Below, one piece after another: positions 24,926-35,787 of a stretch of 64,000 nt of DNA. Every line of letters begins with the position of its first letter. Position 1 is the first letter of the stretch. The notes under the pieces were generated by a model. That model was not told the origin of the DNA. It worked only from the letters and a program-made list of their open reading frames with translations, and did not search any database. Source of the DNA: Ailurus styani (lineage: Eukaryota; Chordata; Mammalia; Carnivora; Ailuridae); assembly GCA_002007465.1 (NCBI GenBank), contig LNAC01000103.1, positions 1,944,565 through 2,008,564 on the forward strand. Direction: 5' to 3'. The position numbers were made by a program, and so were the translations under genes.

Positions 24926-25294
24926 ATAAGCATGCAATCCATATTTCCTGTGGTTGCACTATTCTCCTCCCGGTTTCCAGCGGATAGTTCTTAATAAAGT
25001 TCGAAAGGAACACATCGATTTTTAGAATAAAGTGCGTTATTCTATAAGAGAATGAATGAAAAAGGTATAGGCCTCAAAGACAGTAGATGGAACGATATGC
25101 TCTAAGTTTGGAAAATAGTCCAAACAGAATTTTGTTAAGTAGCTGCTTTAACGCGTAGAAGCTATTTGAATGATAAGTGTCTACACTTGCATATTATTTC
25201 ACATGTTTTCACTATATGTATGCAGGTATGTATGAGTGTATACATATCCCTATACCTCTATATGTATATATGCATATGTGCTATGTGTATGTAC
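24926..25294. other. Unannotated sequence with TATG-rich stretch
   Basis: An imperfect TATGTATA-rich stretch lies at about 25190-25290. No gene is seen. Confidence 0.4.
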
Positions 25295-25640
25295 GCATAC
25301 TGTCTCAGCTGGTCTTCAGTGACATCTGTGGTCAGGTGTGAGTGAGTAAGGAAGTTCACTTGGACAGACACTTCTGCATGTTGCACACTTCAGCTGGGCC
25401 AGTTGGGATGTCTCAGTTCTGGTACATGTGGTCTCATCCTTCTTAGAATAGCCCAGTCTGATTCACATGATGGAAAGAGAGATTTGGAATGTGAAAGTAT
25501 GCAGTGCTTGATGTCTAGATTAGAGGTGATACACTTCAGTACTACTGCATTTTACTACTTAAAGCAAGTCTCAAGGCAAGGTCAGATTCAAAGTGTAGGG
25601 AAAAAGATAACCTTTTATGAGGGGTAAACCTTCAAGATAA
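25295..25640 (+). repeat. Unclassified old interspersed repeat
   Basis: TACATGTGGTCTCATCC followed about 140 bases later by AAAGCAAGTCTCAAGGCAAG and GTCAGATTCAAAG recalls a common old mammalian LTR or transposon arrangement. I cannot name the family. The 74-codon frame at 25403-25627 lies inside it and is not credible as a gene. Confidence 0.35.
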
Positions 25641-25794
25641 TATTGTAAAGGATACAGATAAGAAAGAGAAAGATGCAATCGTTTTGCCCCATTATTGCTG
25701 CACACTCAAATAGAAAATTTCCATATTCTACTATCTCTTGACATATCATTTATTTATCTATTATATTTATTGTTTATCATCTCTCTTATAAGGA

Positions 25795-25920
25795 AAGCCA
25801 CCTCAGGCCAGGGTTCTTTATTTTATTCACTGATGTATTCCAAGAGCTTTCGACAATGACTGGCACAGAATAGGCAAAAAAAAGTCTTCAAAATTCAAAG
25901 TCTTGTTAATTGAATGAATT
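25795..25920 (+). repeat. MIR/L2-type 3' tail
   Basis: CCAGGGTTCTTTATTTTATTC, CACTGATGTATTCCAAGAGC and GACTGGCACAGAATAGGC followed by TTGAATGAATT match the shared 3' tail of old mammalian MIR/LINE2 elements. Confidence 0.65.
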
Positions 25921-26053
25921 AATTCAAGATAAATTTTTGGGATTTCTGTGGAATCTAAATTATCTTTTATTAATTAATGGTGTCAACAATTATTGATTAA
26001 TGACAAGAATTCTTCTTGAGTGAATATATTTCTGATAGGAAAACATATATCAA

Positions 26054-26459
26054 TGTTATAGAATGAACGTATCTCCCCAAAATTCATATTTTGAAGCCCT
26101 GACTCCTAATGATGGTATTTGGATATGGGTTTTCTGGGAGTTAACTAGGGTTAGATGAGGATGAGGTCATTAGGGTGGGGTCTTCATGAAGGGATTAGTT
26201 CTCACATAAGAGAAATCAGGGCTCTCTCTTTCTCCCTCTTTCTTTCTCTACACACACACACACACACACCACCCAAGGAAAGACCATGTGAGAGCAAGTA
26301 GGCAGCTATCTGTAAGCTGGAAAGAGAACTTTCATAAGGAGTCAAATTGGCTGACACGTTAGTCTTAAATTTCCCAACCTCCAGAACCATGAGAAAATAA
26401 ATTTCTATTTATTTTCACTCTATGGTATTTTGTTACGGTAACCCAAGTTGACTGAGACA
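26054..26459 (+). mobile_element. MaLR-type solo LTR (MLT1/MST-like)
   Basis: The block starts TGTTATAGAATGAACGTATC and ends TTGACTGAGACA. Internal landmarks are CCCCAAAATTCATATTTTGA, GATGAGGTCATTAGGGTGGG, ACCATGTGAGAGCAAG and CCAGAACCATGAGAAAATAA with a plus-strand AATAAA near 26395, all in the order of mammalian MaLR LTRs. A (CA)n run sits at about 26250-26269. No internal region adjoins it. Confidence 0.8.
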
Positions 26460-26859
26460 GTGTGCCACAGGCATCTCCAAATCCAGATGTGCCAAACTGA
26501 ATGTACAATTTTTGCCCAGCATTTTATTTTGCAGTTTTCAAATGGTACCATCATCCACCAAGTTAACCAGACCAGAAAATGGAAATTATTGCCAACTGTT
26601 CTTTCACCTTGTTAACACTCTTTTAGGCTCTATATTTTAATTACTAACTATTCAATTCTCAGTGTACCAGTAGTAGTCATTTTTTAAAGGTTGACCTACA
26701 GTTTTGGAATGTAGATTACCACTCTGATGGCAATTCATTTCCTCATATGGTTTATAATTTTTTACTATGAACACATTTTTAGCTGACGCTCTTTTCAAGG
26801 AAGACCTTGAAAAGACCTCCCTGCAGACCTTATAACCACTATCCCATTCTTTGATGCTA
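26460..26859. other. Unannotated sequence
   Basis: No recognised element or exon. Confidence 0.4.
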
Positions 26860-27166
26860 TGGATGTGACCATTTTAGGTACCTCATATAAATGGAATCAT
26901 GCGTAAAAAAATCATGTTTTTTTGTGACTTCCTCAATTCACTTAGCATCATGTCCTCCAGGTTCAACCAGGTTGTCATATGTGGTGGAATTTGTTTCTCT
27001 TGTTTAATTTCTTCTATCAGTGTTTTGTAGTCCTCCATATACAAGTCTTTTACTTCCATTGTTAAGTTTTTCCTAAGTATTTTGTTCTTTTCGGTGATGT
27101 TGTACATGAGGTTGTTTCCTTAATTTCTTTTTCAGAGAGTTGTTAGCATATAAAAACACAACTGAC

Positions 27167-27506
27167 CTTTTTTTTTTCTCACCATAGCACATAACCTCCC
27201 CGATGTACATCACCTAGCCATCCCATCCCCCAAACCCTCCTCCTCTCCAGCAATCCGCAGTTTGTTTCCTGAGATTAAGAGTCTCTTATGGTTTGTCTCC
27301 ATCTCTGGTTTCATCTTGTTTCATTATTCCCTCCCTTCCCTTATGATCCTCTGTCTTGTTTCTCAAATTCTTTATATCAGTGAGATCATATGATAATTGT
27401 CTTTCTCTAATTGACTTTACTTCACTTAGCATAATACCCTCTAGTTCCATTCACGTCATTGCAAATGGCAAGATTTCAGGTTTTTTGATGGCTGCATAGT
27501 ATTCCA

Positions 27507-27553
<47 letters not shown>

Positions 27554-27579
27554 CCACATCTTCTTTATCCGTTCATCTG
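27167..27579 (-). mobile_element. Younger 5'-truncated L1 nested in older L1
   Basis: It opens with an antisense A tail (CTTTTTTTTTT) and carnivore L1 3'-UTR sequence (CACCATAGCACATAACCTCC), then the antisense ORF2 end (GCATAGTATTCCATC, ATACCACATCTTCTTTATCC). A 10-bp target duplication CACAACTGAC flanks it at 27157-27166 and 27580-27589. A (GT)n tract at 27511-27551 has expanded inside it. The same L1 region is present in the longer element at 55.7-56.2 kb. Confidence 0.92.
27511..27551. repeat. (GT)n microsatellite inside L1
   Basis: About 20 GT units sit where L1 copies usually carry a short GTATATAT stretch before ACCACATCTTC. The Cys-Val repeat frame over it is an artefact. Confidence 0.95.
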
Positions 27580-27694
27580 CACAACTGACTTTTGTATGCT
27601 GATTTTGTATCCTGCAACTTTAGTGAATCTGCTTATTAGTTCTAAGAGGTTTTTAATGGAATCTTTAGAGTTCTCTGTATATCAACTTGCTTAA

Positions 27695-27850
27695 CATTTT
27701 AGTTTCTTCATTGTTAAATGGTAGTAATTAAGGTTATCACTAATCTCAGACTTTTGTGAGTGTTGAATGAGATAATAAATGCCTGTTGTATACTTAGTTC
27801 AAAGTGCCTACCTCAGCAAATACTCAAAAATGCTGGCAAATATCATTATT
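27695..27850 (+). repeat. MIR SINE 3' half
   Basis: AGTTTCTTCATTGTTAAATGG, GAGTGTTGAATGAGATAATAA and TCAAAGTGCCTACC match the MIR 3' half in order. Confidence 0.65.
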
Positions 27851-29445
27851 GTTTTTACCAGCTGTCAAATATTCTTAATAGACATATAAGACCCATTCCC
27901 ATACCACCAAATTCATACTCCAACAGTTCTCTCCCAGTCAAACAGATTGCAAGTATTTAAGAAGGGGGTTGGAATGATTGCATTCATATGTTATTAAGGT
28001 CACTTCATCTCTAATACAAAGAACAGTTGAGGTAGAATCCAAAGGTTGAATGCGTGTGGAGATATTAGTTGGAAGGTGATAGCAGCAGTTCTAAGGGAGA
28101 AGATGAGAAGTTGAAATATGAAAGTACATCAAAGATTAAGAAAAATGAGTATATTTTAATAAGCATTTATGTATTTAAACCTAAAAGTTTGATGAATGCT
28201 TGGGTATAGAAAGATGAAGAGTAGAAAGGGTCAATGATGACAGCTCTATAAATGCTCTATGCAGTAGGATGAATGGTAAAGACCTTGAATGAGGAACACT
28301 AGTATAAATCAAGTTTTTAGAGAAGTATTCTCATTTATTTTTATTTTACAAACCAACACTGAGTTGTATTGAAATATCTGTATAATTATATTACATAATC
28401 ATTTAGAAATATTGATTCAGTTTGGAGGAATAATATGCAGTGAAATTTATATTCAGATCCATCATAAATACAGGGACATTAAATGTACTCATATGTGGAT
28501 AAGATTGTCAAGAGAGAATATACACAATGAGAACCAAAAAAAAAAAAAGTCAAACTGAGAAATCCATTATTTAGTGACTGATGGAAGGACAGTGTGTATG
28601 CAAGGGGACTGACAAATAATGATGAAAGAGGAAAAAGTATAATATTATAATTAGGGTTAACTTTTATGGCATAATTAATTTGTCAACAATATGCATCCTG
28701 TGTGTTTTATCTCATTAATGTGTTTTAATCTCATTAATCTGGGACACAATTTTAACCAGTAGCTCCTATTATATGATGAATCCTCCCTTTAATAGTTTTG
28801 ACATTATGGTATAAAGAGATAAAATACCCAACAGCATTGTGTTCATAAATGCCAGAAACAGAACTAAAATGATGACTGCAAATAAAGACTGAGTTCACTG
28901 TAATAATTTTGAATCATCAAAAGATATACAAATAGAATTAATTAGGTATATTTAAATTATATTTTGCATTTTACTTTTTATTTGTATTATTAATTTAAAT
29001 TACAGTGTACCCAATCAAAATAACAGCATCCATATCATTTTGTCTCATTATAACATTGCTTTTATCCAAAATACTTAAAGGAATCAGTTGAAATATAAGT
29101 AGGCCGGTAAAATGAATCAAATTCAACAAGACAAGTTATAGCTTAGTGTTTAACAGTCTCTTAATTGTTGACATAATTAAGTGAGCACAACCATTAAAGT
29201 CACTATTTTGTAAGTTGTGATATAAGAGATAAAAATAAAATACTCTTTTCCTAATTAAGTGACTATAAAGTGCCAATTCATTCTTTATTGGAGCAATTTA
29301 ATACAAAGAAGCAGTCAGCATTCTTTTTTAAACATGTCTGCCCCATTCTTTTTTCCATTTTGATTTTATAACTCAGATTTGAGTAATTATAAGAACTAAA
29401 TAACTAAGAATGCTATGGTAAAATTGATTTGTAAAAAATAAACTT
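27851..29445. other. Unannotated AT-rich sequence
   Basis: No recognised repeat, exon or RNA gene over 1.6 kb, apart from a short A run near 28538. Confidence 0.45.
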
Positions 29446-29625
29446 TTTTCTTTAAGATTTTATTTATTCGTTTGACAGGGAGAGAAAGAGAAAGCACAAG
29501 TGGGGGGGAGTGGCGGGTCACAGGCAGAGGGAGAGGGAACCTGCTAAGGGGCTCATCCTAAGACCCTGGGATCATGACCTGAGCTGAAGGCAGATGCTTA
29601 ACTAACTGAGCCACGCAGGCACCCC
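29446..29625 (-). mobile_element. CAN-SINE, antisense
   Basis: TTCTTTAAGATTTTATTTATTCG leads to the inverted head CTGAGCCACGCAGGCACCCC. Probable imperfect target duplication: AAAAAATAAACTTT before and AAAATATAAACTTT after. It has a G-run in the middle and moderate divergence. Confidence 0.92.
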
Positions 29626-32354
29626 TAAAATATAAACTTTCAAAAACAGAAATTTGTAAGGTGATCCAGATATGCATTCTTGTTAATAATGTATATTTAA
29701 TCATCTTGGGGAAAAAAAATTATGGAAAGTTGTTGTGGAAGAAAAGTAGAGCTGATTCTAAACAGCCTGACATAGGACCTCGCCTGAAGACTGTCATATT
29801 CTTATTTGTATTACCCAAACCACTCCTTGTTTCCCTTAGTCTTTGCTATCATTTTGGCTTCTGAGCAGACTGGGGATAAATCAGCACTTTTCTTTCCTCC
29901 ACAAGGATTAATATACTTGGTAGTAAAGACTGATAATTTAACAATAAAGCATTTCTTAAATTAAAAAATAATAATAATAAATGTGGTACTTTGGAGAAAA
30001 GACAGTCTAGAAATAGTTGCCTAAGTTTAGTAAAATTACATCTAATGTAGCTCTTGTTATTCAAAAGATGTTATCTCCTCATGGTAACCTTATTGTTACT
30101 TATATGGTTGTACAGGTCTGTTTCTACCTCCTATTTTTATTACACAAACCCTTTATACCAATGGAAATTATTGTGATTCTTGGATGAGGATCTGAGTGCT
30201 AAGCAAAGAACACTTTTTAAATTAAGATCCCCCCTCCCCCGCAAATTGAGACTGTTAAGGGAAACCACTTATCTCCTGTGGGTTTACATAAGATCCTAGA
30301 AATCAAAACCCTTTGCCTTGTCGTATGTCTTCCCTGAGTATGAAGAATGAATGAATGTATGAAGAGTGAATAAAATACATAACAATTAATATGAAAAATT
30401 CAAACGATCTGAAAGAAAAGTGGAAATATTGTTCAGTAAAGTTTATTAGAGATAAAATTCTTAAGGTTTTTATTGGAGACTGATCATATCATCATTCTCT
30501 GCTTAGCATATACCAAAATTCTAGTCTCTCATAAGGGAAGCAGGTGTTCAGCATGCACCATATTATTTTCACATGAAGTTTAGGCACAATGAGCCATGCT
30601 TTAGGGAATATTCATAGAACAAAATATTGTACAGAATAATTAGTGAATGGTATAACTCACCAAAGAAAACCAAGTACCTCGGGTTGACATCAGCTAGATG
30701 ACAGAGTAGGAAGCCCCAGCCAGACCTTATTCCCTCACAGAGACACTGGTGTAAATAACAGAGGCATAAAGATATCATTGAGGATTATGTTGACCATACA
30801 TGCTTCCAGAGATGATTTGCTTTCTCTCTTGCTAAGCCCCTTAGCTACTAATATATTGTGAAAATTTTAAATTAATTCTTCACTAAGGCCTTTTAAAATT
30901 TACCCAGTTACTTTGAATTTGGACCACAAATCTGGCTGAGGCCAAGCTAGTCATTCCTTCCCGGGCTTTATTTTTGTTTTTGCTTCTCCTGTGCCTAGTG
31001 TTAAACAATGCAATTCCTCTTGTAGTTTAATGAGCCTGTGGGAGTGGGGAATGTTTACTTCTGGTTTACCCTCAAACTAAGGATTTAACCCCTCAGTCCC
31101 AGTTTTACTGATTGAGGATTTCCTGCTTAATCTTCAGCTGTCAGGGCCAAATGCTGGGCCCTTCATTTCCTATGCAAAACTCAAATTCTTCCTTTTCAAA
31201 ATCAGCTATAGGATTCCATTTATATTTTGTGTTAGATTTTTAAATACTGATTAATCTACATTAGCATGCCAGCTCTTTAATACAAAAGTGTTACTGTTTT
31301 TGCTGCTCTTTGTTTCATGTGCTTTCAAAATTTTTTAATCCAGCAGTTTGAGTTGTTTTCAGTGGAAACATAAATTTATCTGCCTGACTATTCGTATTAC
31401 AGAAATGGCTCAATCCCTCTGACATTTATTCTTGTTCATTACCTGTACATGCATTTATACTTGACATAAAAGATAAATCAATCATTACTGAGTATTGTGG
31501 ATCCTCTTTGATAAAATTCATCTCCTAGACTCTTAAATGTTAAAGATGGCTTATACTTTTGATCCCTTCCTCATTTTATCCTTCTCAGTTCTTTTTAGTT
31601 CTACTTAAACATATTCAAAGTTTTTTTTTTTTCTCCCAAAATACTAAATGTGTATCTACATTTGTGGTCTCTAGATTTCAAATGACTATTGCTAACAGCA
31701 GTAACAAAAATAAAATGAGTGTTCTGTTTACATGTAAATCTCCAATGACTAACAAAGCACCTAGAATAAGATGAAAGAAAACCAAGAATTCAGTCCATTG
31801 ATTAGCTGAGTAATCTTGGGCAAATTACTTTCATTTCTGAGTGTTCCATTTTTTTCACTAAAACAAAACACTTCTTCCTTCCCCAAGGTTCTGACTGCTT
31901 CTGTGTATCTCTTACTGCTTTCTATAATCCTATTTTCTTGGTCAACAAATACACCAAGTAAAATGGAGGGCCCAGTTCCTTGAAAAGTACAGTTCAATAC
32001 ATATCAGTGCCCAAGAGATCTCTGTGAGATAAGGATGGCTTTTATAAGAATTTAATAAAAGAGAACTTTCTCTCCTTGACATTCCCACCCTTTCTATAAG
32101 TCTTTGATAGTCCTGTTCAAATTCGGCCCTTTGTATTGCAGTGCCCTCTCCTACCCACATCATTCATCTGAGTATCAGCAGAGCTAATTCTCTTAACTTC
32201 TTTCATTTCTTAAGTAAGTGCGACCTGTAGAGGCTGCTTTTAGGCAATAAACTTGAGCAATGAAAACCCAAGTAAGGTAAAAGGACCCCCAGTTACCATG
32301 GGGCTGAATGAAATAGGCCCATTAGGTGACCCATTTCAAAATATTCATTAGCTT
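29626..32354. other. Unannotated sequence, possible MIR trace
   Basis: A possible MIR trace (TTGGGCAAATTACTTTCATTTC) is near 31815. The rest of this 2.7 kb shows no recognised element. Short frames on both strands (for example 30569-30778 and 31942-32163) have no recognisable domain. Confidence 0.4.
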
Positions 32355-32551
32355 GGTTCCCCTGAGTGGCTCAGTTGGTTAAGCATCTGCCTTTAGCTCA
32401 GGTCATGATCCTGGAGTCTTGGGTTAGAGCCCTGAGGGGGGTTCCCTGCTCAGCTGGGAGCCTGCTTCTCCCTCTCCCTCTGCTGCTCCCGGCTTGTGCT
32501 CTCTGGCTCTCTCTCTGTCAAATAAATAAATAAAATCTTAAAAAAAAAAAA
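32355..32551 (+). mobile_element. CAN-SINE, older 'GGTTAAGCATCTGCC' subtype
   Basis: The copy runs from TTCCCCTGAGTGGCTCAGTTGG through GGTTAAGCATCTGCC to CAAATAAATAAATAAAATC and an A tail. The left end has lost the canonical GGGGCGCC. Flanks ATTCATTAGC and ATCCATAAGC may be a decayed target duplication. Confidence 0.88.
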
Positions 32552-33824
32552 TCCATAAGCCGTAGCTGACCAATGGGCTACTTACAACCAGGCACAGGTA
32601 CCAAAAAAGGAAATTTCCATTTGTTCCCATACTTCCTCACCTTCCCTCCCTTAACTAGAACCCCCCACTACTGCCTCCTGGCACACAGTCTTTCCTTTCC
32701 TGTCCTGCCCTCTGCTCCCTTGCAGAGTATTCAGTAAACTTCTATCTCCTTTCTTCTTCTGCCTCAGGTGAATTCTTTCACCTGGGGGGGGGGGCACCCT
32801 CCCACCCCCGACTGCCAGCCTCCACCTGATCAGGTTGCTCCACACTACCATGACCAATCTGTTTAGAATTTCAACATCTCCTACAGAATTTCTAATCTCT
32901 TTATTGATTCCAAGTTTACATTATTTTTAAAAACTACATAATTTTCATATTAATTATTTATTATGCCTGTTTCACTTCCCATAGAATGAATGATAAATCC
33001 AAGAGAACAAATTTTTTCTGTCTGTTTCATTTACTATTATTTTTCAATATCTAGAAATATATCCTGCATATGGCCAGTGCCCATTCAATTCAAACTATTT
33101 CTGATTTGCCAGATATTCAAGATGTTACATTAACCATATTTTAAGCATCAGAACTTTAACCATATTTTCAGCATCAGAATCATTAATATATTAATCCTTT
33201 TATTTTTACTCTAAGAGAAGATAGGTTTTATTCTTCTTTTGCTGTCTAGGAGACAGAAACTCAGAGCATTTAAATAATTTTCTATTAGGAATACAACTAT
33301 TAAGTGGAAAAAGCATGAAGAGTGTAATTCTTCTAAATACAAATATTTTACATTGTAGCTTAATGATTATTTTGACAGTTTCAAGTACATTAAATATTGT
33401 AATATAAAATATTTAAGGAAACAGATGAAATTTTAAAATAACTTGTTCTCCTACATGTTCAAAAATACTTCTGTCTAATCTCACCTATTATGATTACTCC
33501 TTTACTCAAGCACTATTTACATACTAAATTTAGTTTATGTCTATTAAATTTTATATATATTTTGAAAACCATACTTATCTATAATATTATAATTATTCTC
33601 CATTTATGTTTGGCCTAAATTGCATATTACAGTAGCAATATATGATGTTTAGTAGATATACTATAGAAGTCTGTGTATAGAAATATGAAGTGCCTATGTG
33701 ATAGCATTCAGTGTTGGGGGTGTGTGGTCATAGTAGGTGTCTCTTGATCTTGCTTGAGGGAGAAAGTACCCCTTGTATGGTTGCAGCTCCTCAAATTTCC
33801 ATTAGGGAAATACTCTCACTTCTA
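32552..33824. other. Unannotated sequence with G run and 26-bp tandem duplication
   Basis: A C/G-rich stretch with an 11-base G run lies near 32785. A 26-bp period tandem duplication (TTAACCATATTTT... units at 33130 and 33156) is seen. The minus-strand frame at 32651-32857 is compositional, with no domain. Confidence 0.45.
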
Positions 33825-33838
33825 TTTAATCTGTTTCT

Positions 33839-34030
33839 TTTTTTTTAAGATTTTATTTATTTATTTGACAGATCACAAGTAGGCAGAGAGGCAGGCAGAG
33901 GGAGAGGAGGAAGGGGGAAGCAGGATCCCTGCTGAGCAGAGAGCCCTATGTGGGGCTCCATCCCAGGACCCTGAGATCATGACCTGAGCCTAAGGCAGAG
34001 GCTTAACCCACTGAGCCACCCAGGCGCCCC
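33839..34030 (-). mobile_element. CAN-SINE, mustelid-type, antisense
   Basis: A T-run and AAGATTTTATTTATTTATTTG lead to the inverted head GAGCCACCCAGGCGCCCC. The 14-bp target duplication TTTAATCTGTTTCT is at 33825-33838 and 34031-34044. The usual GAGAGAGA segment after TTTGACAG is missing here, a small internal deletion. Confidence 0.95.
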
Positions 34031-34668
34031 TTTAATCTGTTTCTGAAAGGGATCTTAATCAATGATAGGTACAGGATTTTAGTTTAAGTTAGACCAATAT
34101 TTCTCCTGGGAATTGAATCTTTAATGAAATATGTTATGGGCAGAAAGAAGTTTATACTGAAAATTTTCCTTTGTTTTTGTGTATGTGTGTCTTCTGCTGA
34201 TCAAAAATGGCGAACCATGAGTTCCCATCTGATATCACAGGAATTATCCTATTTCATGTCCTTTTCAGTTTTTCCTTCAATACTATGAACTACCCTCTAT
34301 CCACCCAATAATTTCATTTTGCTTAAGCATCTTAAAATAGTGTATGTCACAACCGATGGATTCTGATTTATCAGATATTTATTTATCTGATTTATCGGAT
34401 TTTTTATCTGATTTTTATTTTTTTATCAGATTTATTTATCAGATATTTCTCTGCATTTTTGTCTTATAAAATTTTATTTGTAATCATCTTTATATACTTG
34501 AAGTTATAGAATCATTTTACTCTTAAAGTAGCTCCAAATATAGTATACTTAACTGGCACTTTTTAATTCTAGATACAATAGGAAACATTCTTGCAACTCT
34601 GACCTGGTTTTAAAGTGTTTAAATTGTTAAATATTATTATTTGTTGTTGTTGTTGCTATTGTTATGTG
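34031..34668. other. AT-rich sequence with local TTTATCTGAT repeats
   Basis: At 34361-34450 variants of ATCTGATTTAT / ATCAGATTTAT recur several times in both orientations, a local cryptic repeat. A (GTT)n-like stretch lies just before the ERV near 34640. No gene is seen. Confidence 0.5.
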
Positions 34669-34672
34669 CTAG

Positions 34673-34977
34673 TGTTGTGGAAGTTCAGAGGCAACCAAGA
34701 AACTCAAGCAGCATGAGGAGAGCTGGGAGAGCACAGCTTTATTAACTCTGGCGGACCCAGCAGAATCGTTTCACAAAGGCTGAGCACCCGGTTATGATTG
34801 GGAAGGGTATTTATAAGCAAACTAGGAATTTTTTTTGTGGGGTCTCACTGCTGACTGGCTCGGGGCCGTGCAGCAGGTCTTTATCTATGTGGGAGTGACT
34901 TGGCAGGGGAGTGCCAAGTTGTCCTTGGGAGCTCCCCATCTCAGTGAGGTGGCTATTTTTAGGCTTTTTCCGCTTCA
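34673..34977 (-). repeat. ERV 3' LTR
   Basis: The minus strand begins TGAAGCGGAAAAAG and ends CCACAACA. It is about 305 bp, with a TATA-like TATAAATA (minus strand, 34808-34815) and AATAAA signal (34738-34743). It pairs with 43240-43537, sharing long identical runs such as AATCGTTTCACAAAGGCTGA. The left flank is CTAG. Confidence 0.93.
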
Positions 34978-34990
34978 TGTCTCCCCTCTT
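34978..34990 (-). other. Polypurine tract of ERV
   Basis: The minus strand reads AAGAGGGGAGACA directly against the TG start of the 3' LTR, the position and composition expected for a plus-strand primer. Confidence 0.85.
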
Positions 34991-35059
34991 GAAGATTGAC
35001 AGGGATACCCCTAGAGATCATCATTTACATCTAGGGGCTGATATCCCCAGAGGGCGAGG

Positions 35060-35600
35060 ATATGAGTGGTCTTGTGCTAAGAGACGGTTTCTCTAATAAA
35101 GTAAACGAGGCCAGTGAGGATACAAGGCCCCAGAGTTATCAGGAGAAACAGGGACAGGAGGGGGCCAGCAAGAGGAAGTAACCATGATGTCCATGTCTGG
35201 GGGTTGAAACCCCATTGTAGCAAGCTCTTCTCAACGCTGCTGGATGCACTCTCCGAGCTCTTGCATCTTGGCAGTGACGCTTCCAGACTGGTTGACGTAG
35301 TAACAACATTCTTCCTGTAGGAAGAAGCAGGTTCCCCCCTTTTCGGCAGTGAGGAGATCTAGGGCCCACCAATTTTGCAGAGTAACTGTGGCCAAACTGG
35401 TGAGCTGCGATTGCAAGGATGTCAAGGAGTCCACGATGCATTCCATATTGTCATTGAGTTCCTGCGAAAGCTTCTAATAGTAGTTAATGGAGGTTCCGAG
35501 TCCTGATGCCCCAGTGGCAACTCTGGCAAGTATTCCAGCTCCTAATAGGAAGGGGAGTACTGCAGCATGATGACATCATATGCTAGGAATCACTCGGGAC
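35060..35600 (-). pseudogene. env: ERV env remnant A: transmembrane subunit, broken
   Basis: Remnant of a gammaretroviral envelope transmembrane subunit, the membrane-fusion part of Env. The minus strand shows, in order, a hydrophobic fusion-peptide-like stretch near 35520-35590, a heptad region, the immunosuppressive-domain core (ALDLLTAEKGG, about 35330-35365), an intact CX6CC motif (Cys at about 35329 and 35308-35303), and a hydrophobic membrane span ending in GPCIL in another frame near 35110-35150. The frame stops at 35231, before the membrane span, so a frameshift separates the two. The surface subunit expected upstream is absent and unrelated ERV sequence adjoins instead. The class resembles RD114/syncytin-1-type Env; it is not a working gene. 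Confidence 0.88.
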
Positions 35601-35779
35601 TGAAACTGTAGGTCTCAGTAAAGTGAAACAGAGGGGGATAAGAAAGCAAATATGCAGCCAGAAGTAGATTTGTTAACATTGTAACATCTGAAGAGATTGT
35701 CCTCACAGGAGAAAAATCCCTGGGGGTATAGGTTGTCAGCTTCTGCTTTGTCTTCAGCTAGGCTTCTGTTCCCTCATCA
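35601..35779 (-). repeat. U3 stub of a second ERV (partial LTR)
   Basis: The minus strand starts TGATGAGGGAACAGAAGCC at 35779. The first 60 or so bases closely match the start of the solo LTR at 959, including CTAGCT.A.GACAAAGCAG, after which similarity fades. Only the U3 start is present; the left limit is approximate and lies before env remnant A. Confidence 0.7.
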
Positions 35780-35787
35780 TTTCCCCC
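35780..35787 (-). other. Second polypurine tract
   Basis: The minus strand reads GGGGGAAA immediately before TGATGAGGG, a second plus-strand primer site and LTR boundary in the interior of the element. Confidence 0.7.

Larger units (their letters stand above)
26860..27690 (-). mobile_element. Old antisense L1 fragment, split by younger L1
   Basis: Left part: TCATATAAATGGAATCATGC and CACTTAGCATCATGTCCTCC match an antisense L1 3' end, then GTTTTGTAGTCCTCCATATAC matches ORF2; the minus-strand frame at 26883-27107 includes VKDLYMEDYKTLIEEIK, an L1 ORF2p-like segment. Right part (27580-27690): GTATCCTGCAACTTTAGTGA continues antisense ORF2. The younger L1 at 27167-27579 divides the two parts. An internal deletion in the left part joins the 3' end to mid-ORF2 sequence. 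Confidence 0.8.

Noticed and set aside
27509..27694. Cys-Val repeat peptide
   Set aside because: Translation of (GT)n inside an L1.
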